DNA of 64,000 nucleotides, taken from NCBI GenBank assembly GCA_045616165.1, contig JAZLGF010000049.1:1-64000 (forward strand). Reading direction: 5' to 3'. Shown here in pieces: positions 16,213-25,198 of the stretch; positions within the stretch are counted from its first letter, which is position 1; every line of letters begins with the position of its first letter. A program made the translations under genes and the position numbers. This DNA comes from RGIG5612 sp045616165. GTDB lineage: Bacteria > Bacillota > Clostridia > Lachnospirales > Lachnospiraceae. The notes below the pieces were generated by a model. The model was not told where the DNA came from, did not search any database, and was given only the letters and a program-made list of their open reading frames with translations.

Positions 16213-17193
16213 TCACTCAGGCAATTCCTGTTTTTCCTTTACTATTTTCACTTCATTATATTTCATCAAATAAATGCCTTCTTCGTATGCACCTATTTTT
16301 TTTTCATTTGCAATTCCATTTAAATTGTTCAAAATTAATGTCATGTGATCACAGCCGGATTCATGCGCATGAGGATAACCTCCTCCAAAACGAGGATTAA
16401 CCTCCGATATGTAATACTCACCGTCGATTTCAAAAATATCAATATCAATCTGCCCGAGCCAACCGCTGTCTTTGCAGAAACAGATAATCAGTTCAAAGAG
16501 TTTTTCATCTTTGAAACTAACCGCTTTGTCAGTTTCACCAGCACGCATCAGAAGTTTCTTCTTGGTAAAGATAGATACAACCTCGTGTGAAAGCATGTCA
16601 ATGTAAACATCTGCGCCAATTTCCTGTCCTCTTAGGTACTCCTGAATCATCAGGCCATCAGTGTACTTCCAGATAAGTTCAAGAGTATCTTTATCTTCAA
16701 CCTTAGAAATGGCAATTGACGCACTACCTCGAATAGGTTTTACGAACACAGGGAAAGCAATTTGCCCAGCGTCTACATCTCTATAAAAAGCATCCTTGTT
16801 TTCATAGCTCTTAGCACAGTTATAACCATGTTCACTGAGCCAGCGAAACATATGCATCTTGTCAAGAGCGCGCTCACAAAGTTCATAGGACGAGCCTATG
16901 ACGGTCACGCCAATTTCTGCAAATCTATCCTTGTTTGCTGCAAGGAGGGACAGTTCCGGATCAATCAACGTCAAAACAGCGTTGATTCTTTCTTTTCTGC
17001 AAATGTCAAATATAACATCTATGTAACCCTCTTCTGTCATTCGAGGCACCTGATAAAACTTATCCGCTTCATAAACAGCAGGTGCGATATTTGACATATC
17101 AGTTGCCACAACTAGTCCTACATCAACAAATGCTTTTTTAAAATATTGAACGACTTTATTCCGTGTTCCTGCACTAAGAATCAAAATGTTCAT
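16213..17193 (-). CDS. ATP-grasp ligase of a glycan-modification module
   Basis: A 326-residue ATP-grasp protein. The N-terminal pre-ATP-grasp fold starts MNILILSAGTRNKVV; the ATP-grasp core has FPVFVKPIRGSASIAI near 150, IQEYLRGQEIGADVYI near 185, and the metal-binding YISEVNPRFGGGYPHAHESG near 265. These enzymes activate a carboxylate as acyl-phosphate and join it to an amine or thiol. GAGGGAG precedes the ATG; it follows the PP-loop gene by 12 bases. With the PP-loop protein and the PLP enzyme upstream it probably makes or attaches an amino-acid-like decoration (inference). The extreme C-terminus (after NEVKIV) may come from recombinase debris. The DNA here is visibly richer in G+C than its neighbours. 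Confidence 0.78.
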   Translation of the reverse strand: MNILILSAGTRNKVVQYFKKAFVDVGLVVATDMSNIAPAVYEADKFYQVPRMTEEGYIDVIFDICRKERINAVLTLIDPELSLLAANKDRFAEIGVTVIGSSYELCERALDKMHMFRWLSEHGYNCAKSYENKDAFYRDVDAGQIAFPVFVKPIRGSASIAISKVEDKDTLELIWKYTDGLMIQEYLRGQEIGADVYIDMLSHEVVSIFTKKKLLMRAGETDKAVSFKDEKLFELIICFCKDSGWLGQIDIDIFEIDGEYYISEVNPRFGGGYPHAHESGCDHMTLILNNLNGIANEKKIGAYEEGIYLMKYNEVKIVKEKQELPE

Positions 17194-17205
17194 GTTCTTA
17201 CTCCC

Positions 17206-18691
17206 TCATAATGCTTTTTTATATTTTTCTATAACTATCTCACTGCTCCACGGGAATAAATACCGCACTTCCGTAGGATTCGCAATGAAGGCAACCTCGC
17301 TTTTCGGTACCATTTTCGTCTTTACGCCAAAATCATTCAAGTAAATGCCTCTCATTCTCCAGTAATAACACACGGTTTGTATCAAGTGATGCTTTCCATT
17401 TGACTTTATCCATTTCAAGAAATTATCATATGCGCTACTTGATATCTTTTGTTTCATCCTTTTCAATGGTTGATAACGAAGCGTAAAACCTGCGCCATGT
17501 TTCTTTATGCCAAATGTCTCTCGATCAACACCAGCCTCTTCGCATATTCTGCGAGGAATTGGACGATCATAACCATTGAATAATGACCATGGCGCCATTT
17601 CATCAGACTGCGATATTTTTTGAATACTTGTCCATGCCGAAGCTCCAAATAATGGCATTGGTACGGAAATATAATCCAACCACAATCTTCTTTCTGATAT
17701 GCCTAAATGAGAAAGCATATCAACAAATTGGAAATTATCATTTACTATTCCCAATTCCCTTGCCCATACTGAATCTCCTCGATCGCCCGTAAAAACAACT
17801 TTGTGATAAAAATCTTTATCAAAGTTGCCAAATGATATGTCTGATCCCATTTCACCAGAAGCAAGATACTCGGCTTCAAATAAATCTTCTCTATCCAAAT
17901 GACCCATGGCATCTCGCTCAATAATAATGCCATATCCTAACTTCTTAGCTACTTCAACGCCACTATCCTCCACATATTTTCCAGTAGCTTCAAAAGTTAC
18001 CGCTGTATCACAGCCATGGCGTTTTGCAATTGTTGCGCAACATGGTGCATCATAACCTTTAGAAATTGTTGTTACCAATCCATAAGGGGTTATTCTACTC
18101 TTATCCATGGCATTCTCGCACATTTTACCTATTGCATTATCTAATCGAACGTAATAGTCTTTAAAATCTACGAAAGGACGTTCTTTTTCTTTTACTAATA
18201 CCTGTAGATGATTGTCATCAAAAATTTCAATATTTCTGTAATACCATATCTGTACATCCATGCTATTATTCGAATCATCAAGAACATGTATGGTACTTTT
18301 ATAATCAACAATTCCATTCAGTACCGTATTAAAGTCAACTTCATAATGAACATATTCTCCATCAATTTTCCAGTTAAGTTTGGCAAGTAATAAGTGAAGA
18401 CTATTGCTTACGCAATACCCCCCCCGCGAGTTTTGCAGAGAATAAACCATATGTAACATGTGTAGGAGTCGAAAAAATAATTCTATTATTTTTTACTTCC
18501 GCTCCCGTACCACAAAACCAATTTGATGAAACAAACTGTCCTTTAGTAAAATCACCATTCCATGCACCTTCAACAAAATAACCATCTTCGCAGCATACCG
18601 ATACACCATGAGTAACTTTGGCTATCCCATCCTTAACATGTGCAAGCCATGACATCGGTGCTATATCCTTGACCTCATACTCAATTCTCAT
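17206..18691 (-). pseudogene. Asparagine-synthase-like PP-loop protein, split by a G8 tract (phase-off)
   Basis: Two overlapping frames form one gene. The first (from ATG 18691 behind AAGGGGGA) gives about 90 sensible residues ending LFSAKLAGG; it then runs into a stop at 18401 because a tract at 18418-18425 holds eight G. The second frame (to 17206) continues as YCVSNSLHLLLAKLNWKI and carries a PP-loop variant, TTISKGYDAPCCATIAK, similar to the SGGxDS loop of asparagine synthetases. Seven or ten G would join them into a protein of about 494 residues. The ATP pyrophosphatase fold would adenylate a carboxylate for amide formation. It lies between the GNAT/PLP enzyme and the ATP-grasp ligase. 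Either a phase-variable gene caught in the OFF state, or a simple pseudogene. Confidence 0.75.
18418..18425 (-). repeat. G8 tract at the break of the PP-loop gene
   Basis: Eight C on the plus strand. In the upstream frame the tract reads GCG GGG GGG GTA; in the downstream frame CGG GGG GGG TAT. Removing one G, or adding two, fuses the frames as ...LAGG-YCVSNS.... A second G8 tract lies 4.7 kb away in the InlB-repeat gene. Confidence 0.85.
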
Positions 18692-18737
18692 CACTCAATC
18701 CCCCTTGTGTTATTCTATGTTCAAAACTGAGCAAGCT

Positions 18738-20237
18738 CTATTTCGACAAATAATCAAAAAACAACGGTGTGCCACCTGTGTGAATAAATAAAATATTTCT
18801 CCCTTTTATCCCGTTTGTTTTTATGTACTCGTCCATACCCACAAATGCTTTACCGGTATAAGTATCATCCATTGCGACTCCATAAGTACTCATTACACGA
18901 TTTATGGTTTTATCTACGCGGCTATCTTCCTTCCCATATCCAGAAGTGTAATCATCAATAAAAATCGTCGCCGATTGAATAACCTCTTCACTCATTTTAT
19001 TTCCTATATATGATCTGACACTGTCTACTACAACATCTCTTCCTCTTGGGTTCTTTCTTGCAATGCTGATTCCAACAATTTTTCTATCATCATTGTGTAT
19101 CAACTGCCCACAAATCATTCCGGCTTGTGTTGTCCCTGTCCCACTCGCATGAAAAATGTAATCAAAATGAATATTCTGTATCTGTTCGAACTGTCGGATT
19201 TCTTCATAGCAATCTACATAAGCTTGCGTTCCAATGTTTCCATGCCCGCCACCGGGTATAAAATAAGGTTTTTTACCTTTAGTTTGGAGTTCAAAGAGCT
19301 TTTGCTCAATCGTATCGTGAACCTCTGTCACTGGAACTATAGTTATCTCTGCCCCAAACAATTCCATCATTTTACTATTGAACGTAGGAACAGACGCCTC
19401 TTCCGGGGAAATAATATAGCAGGGCATTTTTTTTGACACACATAAATTGGAAATGACGCGGCAATGGTTAGAGCTACTGCTTCCATATGTAACGACGCAA
19501 TCAAAATCACCTGATTCTATTTCCTTAAAAAACAAAGCGGCCTTTCTTGCTTTATTACCGCCAAAGGAAAATGGAATCAAATCTTCACGTTTAATAAACA
19601 AAATGTTATTATCTACTTCCCCTATTCGTTGCACAGGTGTTGGAGATATTGAAGAAACCGTTGTCATCGACTTCCAAGTTTCAATTGTTATTTCATAATA
19701 GAGTTTTACCCCACCCTCCACTTGGTTATCTACAATTGTATATCTTACACAATTTATAAGTTCGCTAACATTTTTACAAAAGAGATCCTCAACAAAATAA
19801 CCCTCTTGCTTAAACCCCACTTTCTCATATAAGTAAATTGCAGTTTCATTGTTTGCATCAACAGTAAGATATACTTTGTGAAGTCTCAGCTTTTTAAATG
19901 CAAACTCAATAATGGATTTTGTTGCTTTCGTTGCGATTCCTTTATGTTTGAAGTCATTTTCACCGATTGTGATATAATACTCAGCTTTCCGATTGACATA
20001 ATCAATTTGAAGAAGTCCTATCAATCCGATTGGAAGTCCGTTATACTCAATAATACAATCTAATCGTTTTGAATTGTCCTTATTCTTAAACCAATTTATC
20101 GTCTTTTCAATTTCAAGAGGAAGATCATAATGAAGATATTGATTATTTTCTGGATTATTTATCCATTCAACTTTTTTTTTGATATCTGTCTTCTCAAGTT
20201 CTCTAAGAACAACATCTTTATATCGTGCGACTATCAT
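18738..20237 (-). CDS. GNAT acetyltransferase fused to a fold-type II PLP enzyme (D-cysteine desulfhydrase/ACC deaminase-like)
   Basis: A 499-residue fusion. Residues 1-170 are a RimJ/WecD-like GNAT domain (acetyl-CoA loop near DFKHKGIATKATKS at 95-108). Residues about 185-499 match the D-cysteine desulfhydrase/ACC deaminase group of PLP enzymes: Lys229 in FGGNKARK is the likely Schiff-base lysine, SSSSNHCR (253-260) and the phosphate loop ASGTGTTQAG (364-373) are present. Members deaminate or beta-eliminate small amino acids, or run related beta-replacement chemistry. The two activities in one chain suggest an amino acid made or processed and then N-acetylated, or acetylation of an amino sugar. 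Its start overlaps the stop of the upstream sugar transferase by four bases (ATGA), so translation is coupled. Confidence 0.8.
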   Translation of the reverse strand: MIVARYKDVVLRELEKTDIKKKVEWINNPENNQYLHYDLPLEIEKTINWFKNKDNSKRLDCIIEYNGLPIGLIGLLQIDYVNRKAEYYITIGENDFKHKGIATKATKSIIEFAFKKLRLHKVYLTVDANNETAIYLYEKVGFKQEGYFVEDLFCKNVSELINCVRYTIVDNQVEGGVKLYYEITIETWKSMTTVSSISPTPVQRIGEVDNNILFIKREDLIPFSFGGNKARKAALFFKEIESGDFDCVVTYGSSSSNHCRVISNLCVSKKMPCYIISPEEASVPTFNSKMMELFGAEITIVPVTEVHDTIEQKLFELQTKGKKPYFIPGGGHGNIGTQAYVDCYEEIRQFEQIQNIHFDYIFHASGTGTTQAGMICGQLIHNDDRKIVGISIARKNPRGRDVVVDSVRSYIGNKMSEEVIQSATIFIDDYTSGYGKEDSRVDKTINRVMSTYGVAMDDTYTGKAFVGMDEYIKTNGIKGRNILFIHTGGTPLFFDYLSK

Positions 20238-20920
20238 TGTTTTTCACCCTTAACTCTTTCTATATGAGGATTAATAGCTCCATCACTCGTTATAATCCAA
20301 TCTTTCCGTTCATCTAACAGTTTACCAACTGTAAATTGCTTTCCGATTAAAATGTCTGACCGTTTAACTGTTTTAATTACAGTTTTAAGCAGTATTTTTA
20401 AATCGAAAAGGAATGTGCATTTCTCTACATATTCTATATCATATGAGAATTTTTCTTCCCATGTACATCTATTTCTTCCATTCACTTGCGCCCATCCTGA
20501 AAGTCCTGGTCGTACATCATGACGATGGCGTTCTTCCTTGGTGTAATATGGTAGATACTCCTTCAAAAGCGGTCGTGGGCCGATTACACTCATATCTCCC
20601 TTGAGAATATTCCATGCTTCTGGGAGTTCATCTAAGCTTGTACTTCGTAAAAACCTCCCAAACTTTGTAAGGCGAATATCATCCGGTAACAAATTACCAT
20701 TTAAATCTTTTTCATTTGTCATTGAACGGAATTTGTACAGATAAAAAATTCTCTCATTTTCCCCTGGCCTTGCCTGCTTAAAAATCACTGGTTTTCCTAA
20801 TTTTATTCGTACAATAATTGCTACAATCGCATACAACCAACAAAAAACAATCATTGCTAACAAAGCACAAACAATATCAAGTAACCTCTTTATATGTTTT
20901 GAATAAAATGTTTTTTTCAT
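20234..20920 (-). CDS. Initiating sugar-1-phosphate transferase (PglC/EpsL type)
   Basis: A 228-residue monotopic phosphoglycosyl transferase that puts the first sugar-phosphate on undecaprenyl phosphate. It has one re-entrant membrane helix at about 15-37, KFRSM, the catalytic Asp-Glu dyad in SLDELPEAWNILKGDMS, VIGPRPLL and RPGLSGWAQVNGRN. It is first in the four-gene decoration module, with the GNAT/PLP gene overlapping its stop. The leader upstream is occupied by the decayed wzz copy. One of three initiating transferases in the window. Confidence 0.9.
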   Translation of the reverse strand: MKKTFYSKHIKRLLDIVCALLAMIVFCWLYAIVAIIVRIKLGKPVIFKQARPGENERIFYLYKFRSMTNEKDLNGNLLPDDIRLTKFGRFLRSTSLDELPEAWNILKGDMSVIGPRPLLKEYLPYYTKEERHRHDVRPGLSGWAQVNGRNRCTWEEKFSYDIEYVEKCTFLFDLKILLKTVIKTVKRSDILIGKQFTVGKLLDERKDWIITSDGAINPHIERVKGEKQ

Positions 20921-20947
20921 TATCTATTAGTCTAGCCTTTATATTAT

Positions 20948-21237
20948 TTATTCTAATATAATCGTGCCAATAATATTAATTCCATACTTAGAACACAGCA
21001 CACATTCATCATGAATATTCTCGTCAGTTGAAACTTCCATCTGCTCCTCTAAGACTGCTCCATACATTTTCGCCAACTATCGTTTGCGTTTGCGAATCAC
21101 TTGCGTTTCCACTCTTAAACCATCCATAAACATCAAGGACAACTACGCTTATCACTAAACAAATAATAAGCGCATGCCATCTTTGGCAAATATAAAGCAA
21201 CATTTCTAATAAGCTTATTTTTTTCGCGATTTTCCAT
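20948..21237 (-). pseudogene. Decayed second copy of the Wzz-like gene with large internal deletion
   Basis: The right part (about 21070-21260) matches the 5' end and leader of the intact gene at 5500-5690; the left part (20948-21070) matches its 3' end. Read on the minus strand the tail gives DECVLCSKYGINIIGTII followed by LE, almost as in the intact protein. Codons equivalent to residues about 55 to 308 are missing, joined near 21070, and the 5' part is also frameshifted soon after MENREK. The intact gene's promoter is only partly kept near 21262. Confidence 0.85.
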
Positions 21238-21276
21238 AGGAATCCCCTTACGCTACATTTTATTATTAATTATTAC

Positions 21277-22827
21277 TTATTGAATTCTCTTTTTTATATG
21301 TAAATCATCCAATTTGATTTTTATATAAATTTTTGCTTTTTTTATAATCGCAAAAAACATTGGTTCCTTGACTATAAACAATATAATGCCAAATATAACA
21401 AATGCAATAATAGTTTTAATAATAAAATCTAGATAAACATTCCAAAAATAAATTTTATTCAAAAAAAGCATAGTCCCTGTCAGTCCTAATACCCCAACAA
21501 GTATTTTCCAATAACTTTTTACATTTTTTTTATTTAATACTTTTATATGTCTTCTATTAAAATTAATAAGCATAATAATAATAAAAACTACACTTGCTAT
21601 AGCCGTTGCTCCCACTACGCCGTATACTCCTAATGGTTTTACTAATGCAATTGATAAACCAATATTTAAAACCACCTCTAAAATGCCAAGCGTCATTGGT
21701 CTTTTTGTATCATTAATAGCATAATAGGCTCTACTTAAAACCGTTTTAATACAAGCCGGAAGCAAACACAATCCATACATAGATAAGCCAATTGCACAAC
21801 TACTTATTGCTTTTGAGTCAAAATTTCCATGCCCATAAACAATTGAAACAATATCTGTTGAACAAAAAAGCATTACAATTATAATTGGAATGCAGACAAT
21901 AAATAAAATTTTATAGCAAGATATTAATATTTTTGATATCTCCTCATTATCATTTTTAGCACCAGCTTCAGCTAATTCTGTAAACATAACTGTTGATAAA
22001 GGTGCATTAACAATAGCTATAACGAATTGAAACAAAACAGCAGCGTAAGATACCGCAGTAACCACGCCTGCCTCAACAGTTGATAATAACGTCCTATCTA
22101 CCACCTGATTAATTTCAACCGTTGCTTGACTAATAAGAATTGGCAATGCTTGTAATGCAAGTATTTTTATTCCTTCATCTTTTAATCCATACTTAAAAGA
22201 TAATTTTCCATATTTCCGGCCTTTTATATATAAAACTATCCATTGAATAAAATATGCAACAGGAACAGAAATCGCCAATACTAAAACGCCCCATGAATCT
22301 GCAAAAAAAACAATCGCAACAATTAATACTATGCTGTTTATTATCGAACAAACCGTAGAAAAACCATATATTTTCTCAGCATTTAATAAATGTGTATATA
22401 AACTCACGATTAAAGAAAAAAGAAATCCAATAGACATTATTCGAAAATATTTAATTGTTGTAATAAAGATTTCGCCTGAATATGTTGGTGCAATAACTTT
22501 TACCACTCCTGGAGCAATAATTATTAATATTAATGAAATTCCAACAGCAATCAGCGAAAGTGCAGTAATTACTTTAGTTGCATATTTTTTTTCATCATGT
22601 TGATTTATTTTTCTCTGAATATATAATGGAACAAATGCAACAGCCATAGCTGTTGTCAACATATATAATATGTTGCTTACGAATCCATGCGCAACATTAA
22701 ATGCGTCTGTTTCTATTGTGGCACCAAAATAAGAAGCTTGAATTATTGATTTAACAAAACCAGTAATTTTAGCCAATAATGATAAACAAAATACTATTGC
22801 AGTTGCCTTAAAAATACTTTTTTTCAT
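21277..22827 (-). CDS. MurJ/MviN-family lipid flippase for the polysaccharide repeat unit
   Basis: A 516-residue integral membrane protein with about 14 helices, the size of the MOP-superfamily MurJ/Wzx flippases. The start AKITGFVKSIIQASYFG matches the conserved KxxGxxRxxxxAxxFG region of MurJ, and ALPILISQATVEINQVVD and AYYAINDTKRPM are also family-like. Placed at the end of the operon with a Wzy polymerase and glycosyltransferases, it most likely exports their lipid-linked repeat rather than lipid II (inference from position). It follows the polymerase gene by 26 bases. Confidence 0.85.
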   Translation of the reverse strand: MKKSIFKATAIVFCLSLLAKITGFVKSIIQASYFGATIETDAFNVAHGFVSNILYMLTTAMAVAFVPLYIQRKINQHDEKKYATKVITALSLIAVGISLILIIIAPGVVKVIAPTYSGEIFITTIKYFRIMSIGFLFSLIVSLYTHLLNAEKIYGFSTVCSIINSIVLIVAIVFFADSWGVLVLAISVPVAYFIQWIVLYIKGRKYGKLSFKYGLKDEGIKILALQALPILISQATVEINQVVDRTLLSTVEAGVVTAVSYAAVLFQFVIAIVNAPLSTVMFTELAEAGAKNDNEEISKILISCYKILFIVCIPIIIVMLFCSTDIVSIVYGHGNFDSKAISSCAIGLSMYGLCLLPACIKTVLSRAYYAINDTKRPMTLGILEVVLNIGLSIALVKPLGVYGVVGATAIASVVFIIIMLINFNRRHIKVLNKKNVKSYWKILVGVLGLTGTMLFLNKIYFWNVYLDFIIKTIIAFVIFGIILFIVKEPMFFAIIKKAKIYIKIKLDDLHIKKRIQ

Positions 22828-22853
22828 AGTGTTTTAACATAAAGTTTTTTTCA

Positions 22854-24020
22854 TCAGAAAATTTTATAATTTAATTCATTTTTACAAAACCCTAATAAAA
22901 TAAAAAATTCAACACTTTGCAAATATGACCCACTAAACAACAATGGAACTAATCCGTATGCAATCAACATTAGAAGAAATGTTCGATTATGTGTTTTCAT
23001 AAATGTTTTTAGTAAAATAATAATCAATATAATTAGCAAGAGAATTGCCATAATAAAGCCAAAATGAATCGCTAAATCTAAAAAAATATTATGTGAATAT
23101 GATCCCAATATTCTATATTCTGCTCCAATTCCTTTACCAATTATAGGCTCACCTTTTATTAAATTAAAAGCTTTTTCATAAATATCAAATCTACCACTAT
23201 CATGCTTTATAAATTGATTTGCACTAACAAGAATTAACGTTCGGCTCTTTATACCTAAATAACTAACTATTTGATTTACCAATTTTAAAATACTATTACT
23301 AAAAACAGCAATTACACCTAACCCCCCAATTACAATAATTTTTTTAATTAATTTAATATCAGAAAATAATAGCACCAAAATAACAAATATTAAAAAACAA
23401 ATAATTGGTCCTCTTGACCCAGAAAAAATAATTATTAAAAAACTCAGTAATGCTAGCAATGCCGAAAAAAATTTTTTTATATTTTTAGTTACCCTATAGG
23501 AATAAAATAATAATGGTAACAATAAATAATATCCAAGCGACATACTATAACGTGTTTGTCCTTTAATAATTCTCAAAAGCCAAAACATCACACCTGTTAC
23601 AAGAATGGCAAAAGCTAACACTCGTAACACTTGTTCAAATGCAGATGATTTTTTTACCATCGAAATATTTATTGCTGAAGGAATGCACATTCCAAATAAA
23701 TCAAAAATATATTTATTCAAGAAAGGCCTATTTTCAGGAAAAACACAAAAATTCCATAAAAATATAATCACAAAAACTAAATAAATAAATATTATTTCAA
23801 TCAAACGTTCTTTAATCCAATATTGCACACTCCATAACATAGGCAATGCTGCTAACCCTATCATAATAATATGCAAAATAAAACTTTGTCCTAATATTTC
23901 ATATAGTAGCAATTGCAATACTAATATAAATACTTGCCAAAAAACAGCAAATACCAATTTTTCATCTTTTTGCCATCTATTTTTTTGATATTTTATTTTT
24001 TTACTAATTCTTGTTATCAT
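22854..24020 (-). CDS. wzy: O-antigen polymerase/ligase family protein (Wzy-type)
   Basis: A 388-residue protein with about ten membrane helices. Family motifs are FSGSRGPII near 195, GKGIGAEYRI in the large external loop, and YSHNIFLDLAIHFGF near 315, where the Asn-His pair belongs to the Wzy_C domain. It would link repeat units on the outer face of the membrane. No clear ribosome-binding site precedes the ATG; a TATAAT lies just ahead of it, but its -35 is poor. It sits between a GT4 gene and the flippase gene. Confidence 0.82.
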   Translation of the reverse strand: MITRISKKIKYQKNRWQKDEKLVFAVFWQVFILVLQLLLYEILGQSFILHIIMIGLAALPMLWSVQYWIKERLIEIIFIYLVFVIIFLWNFCVFPENRPFLNKYIFDLFGMCIPSAINISMVKKSSAFEQVLRVLAFAILVTGVMFWLLRIIKGQTRYSMSLGYYLLLPLLFYSYRVTKNIKKFFSALLALLSFLIIIFSGSRGPIICFLIFVILVLLFSDIKLIKKIIVIGGLGVIAVFSNSILKLVNQIVSYLGIKSRTLILVSANQFIKHDSGRFDIYEKAFNLIKGEPIIGKGIGAEYRILGSYSHNIFLDLAIHFGFIMAILLLIILIIILLKTFMKTHNRTFLLMLIAYGLVPLLFSGSYLQSVEFFILLGFCKNELNYKIF

Positions 24021-24082
24021 TCATTATAAAGTGTAAAAATAAATTACAATATATAATTTATTTATTACAGCAAACAAAATAA

Positions 24083-25198
24083 TTATTTTCTATCTAGCAC
24101 TCTTTCATACAAACTCACTAACTTTTTTTCTTCTTTTTCCCAGTTAAATTCTTCTTTTATTGCCTTTCGACCATTTTCTCCCATTCTTTTAGCCTCTTCT
24201 GGATTATTCAAAATATGTCTGATTTTTTCTGATATTTCAATCACATTTGTTGGATTAGCAACTAACCCAAATTGATATTTTTTTATTATTTTTTCATTAT
24301 ATGGCGTCCTTGAAATTATTACAGGTAATCCCAGTGACAAATATTCATAAACTTTAGTTGGAAGATTTTCAGCCATTAAATATTGACCTTCATTTAATAA
24401 AGTCGCAAGCCCGACTTGACAATGCTGAAGAAAATCATTAACTTCTAATCTATTTAATACCCCAACGTATTTTGTATTAATAAATTCTGGCATTAATTCG
24501 AGTTTATTTTTATATGTCGGTGCAATTCTTCCTGCTAAAAACAATGATGCTCCTGCTATATATGTTGCCTTAACTGCATTTGTTATTCCTCTTGATTCCG
24601 TTAAGCCACCTATATAACAAACACTATTCTTATGCTTGCAAACTTTTGCATCAAATCTATCATACAACTCACTCAAAATTGGAGTATTATTAACATACTC
24701 AAAATTTTTACACATTCCTTCAAATGGGTTTTTTCCATTAATTGTACACGGAAAAATAACTGCATCAATTTTTTTTAATGATTGTCGCTCATACATTGTA
24801 TAAATTTTTGCAATAATATTTGTAATTTTTTTTGGAATATAATGTTTTCTTTTTAATTGTTCTCTATAAAACTCATGACTATCAAAAATTACTTTTTTCC
24901 TTTTTTGCTTTAATTTAAGTCCATACGGCCAAAGCTCTGGGTCATGAAAGTGATATATGTCACAGTCTAACTCCAAAGCTTTGTTATATATAGCTCTTGT
25001 GCTTTTAATCATTCTATTTATCCTATTGTGTGATAAATCTCCAATCCCTATAACATTTACACCTTTTTCAATTCTAGATTTCCCTTGACCAACAAGATAA
25101 ACATCATACCCATTTTTAGCTAACGAAACACATTCCTTCTGAAAAATTCTTACATCAGTTGTATTATGTGCACTAGTCATATGGCAAACTTTAGTCAT
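24083..25198 (-). CDS. Family 4 glycosyltransferase
   Basis: A 371-residue GT-B enzyme. N-terminal domain with HFHDPELWPYG and DSHEF, C-terminal nucleotide-sugar domain with the E-x7-E motif in ENLPTKVYEYLSLGLPVI. It transfers a sugar during assembly of the repeat unit. Its start overlaps the stop of the epimerase gene by eight bases, so it belongs to the ManNAc3NAcA operon and may well use that sugar (inference). Confidence 0.88.
   Translation of the reverse strand: MTKVCHMTSAHNTTDVRIFQKECVSLAKNGYDVYLVGQGKSRIEKGVNVIGIGDLSHNRINRMIKSTRAIYNKALELDCDIYHFHDPELWPYGLKLKQKRKKVIFDSHEFYREQLKRKHYIPKKITNIIAKIYTMYERQSLKKIDAVIFPCTINGKNPFEGMCKNFEYVNNTPILSELYDRFDAKVCKHKNSVCYIGGLTESRGITNAVKATYIAGASLFLAGRIAPTYKNKLELMPEFINTKYVGVLNRLEVNDFLQHCQVGLATLLNEGQYLMAENLPTKVYEYLSLGLPVIISRTPYNEKIIKKYQFGLVANPTNVIEISEKIRHILNNPEEAKRMGENGRKAIKEEFNWEKEEKKLVSLYERVLDRK

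Noticed and set aside
23325..23332. Run of six G in the Wzy-type gene at 22854-24020
   Set aside because: Short tract within a glycine pair; no frame problem nearby.
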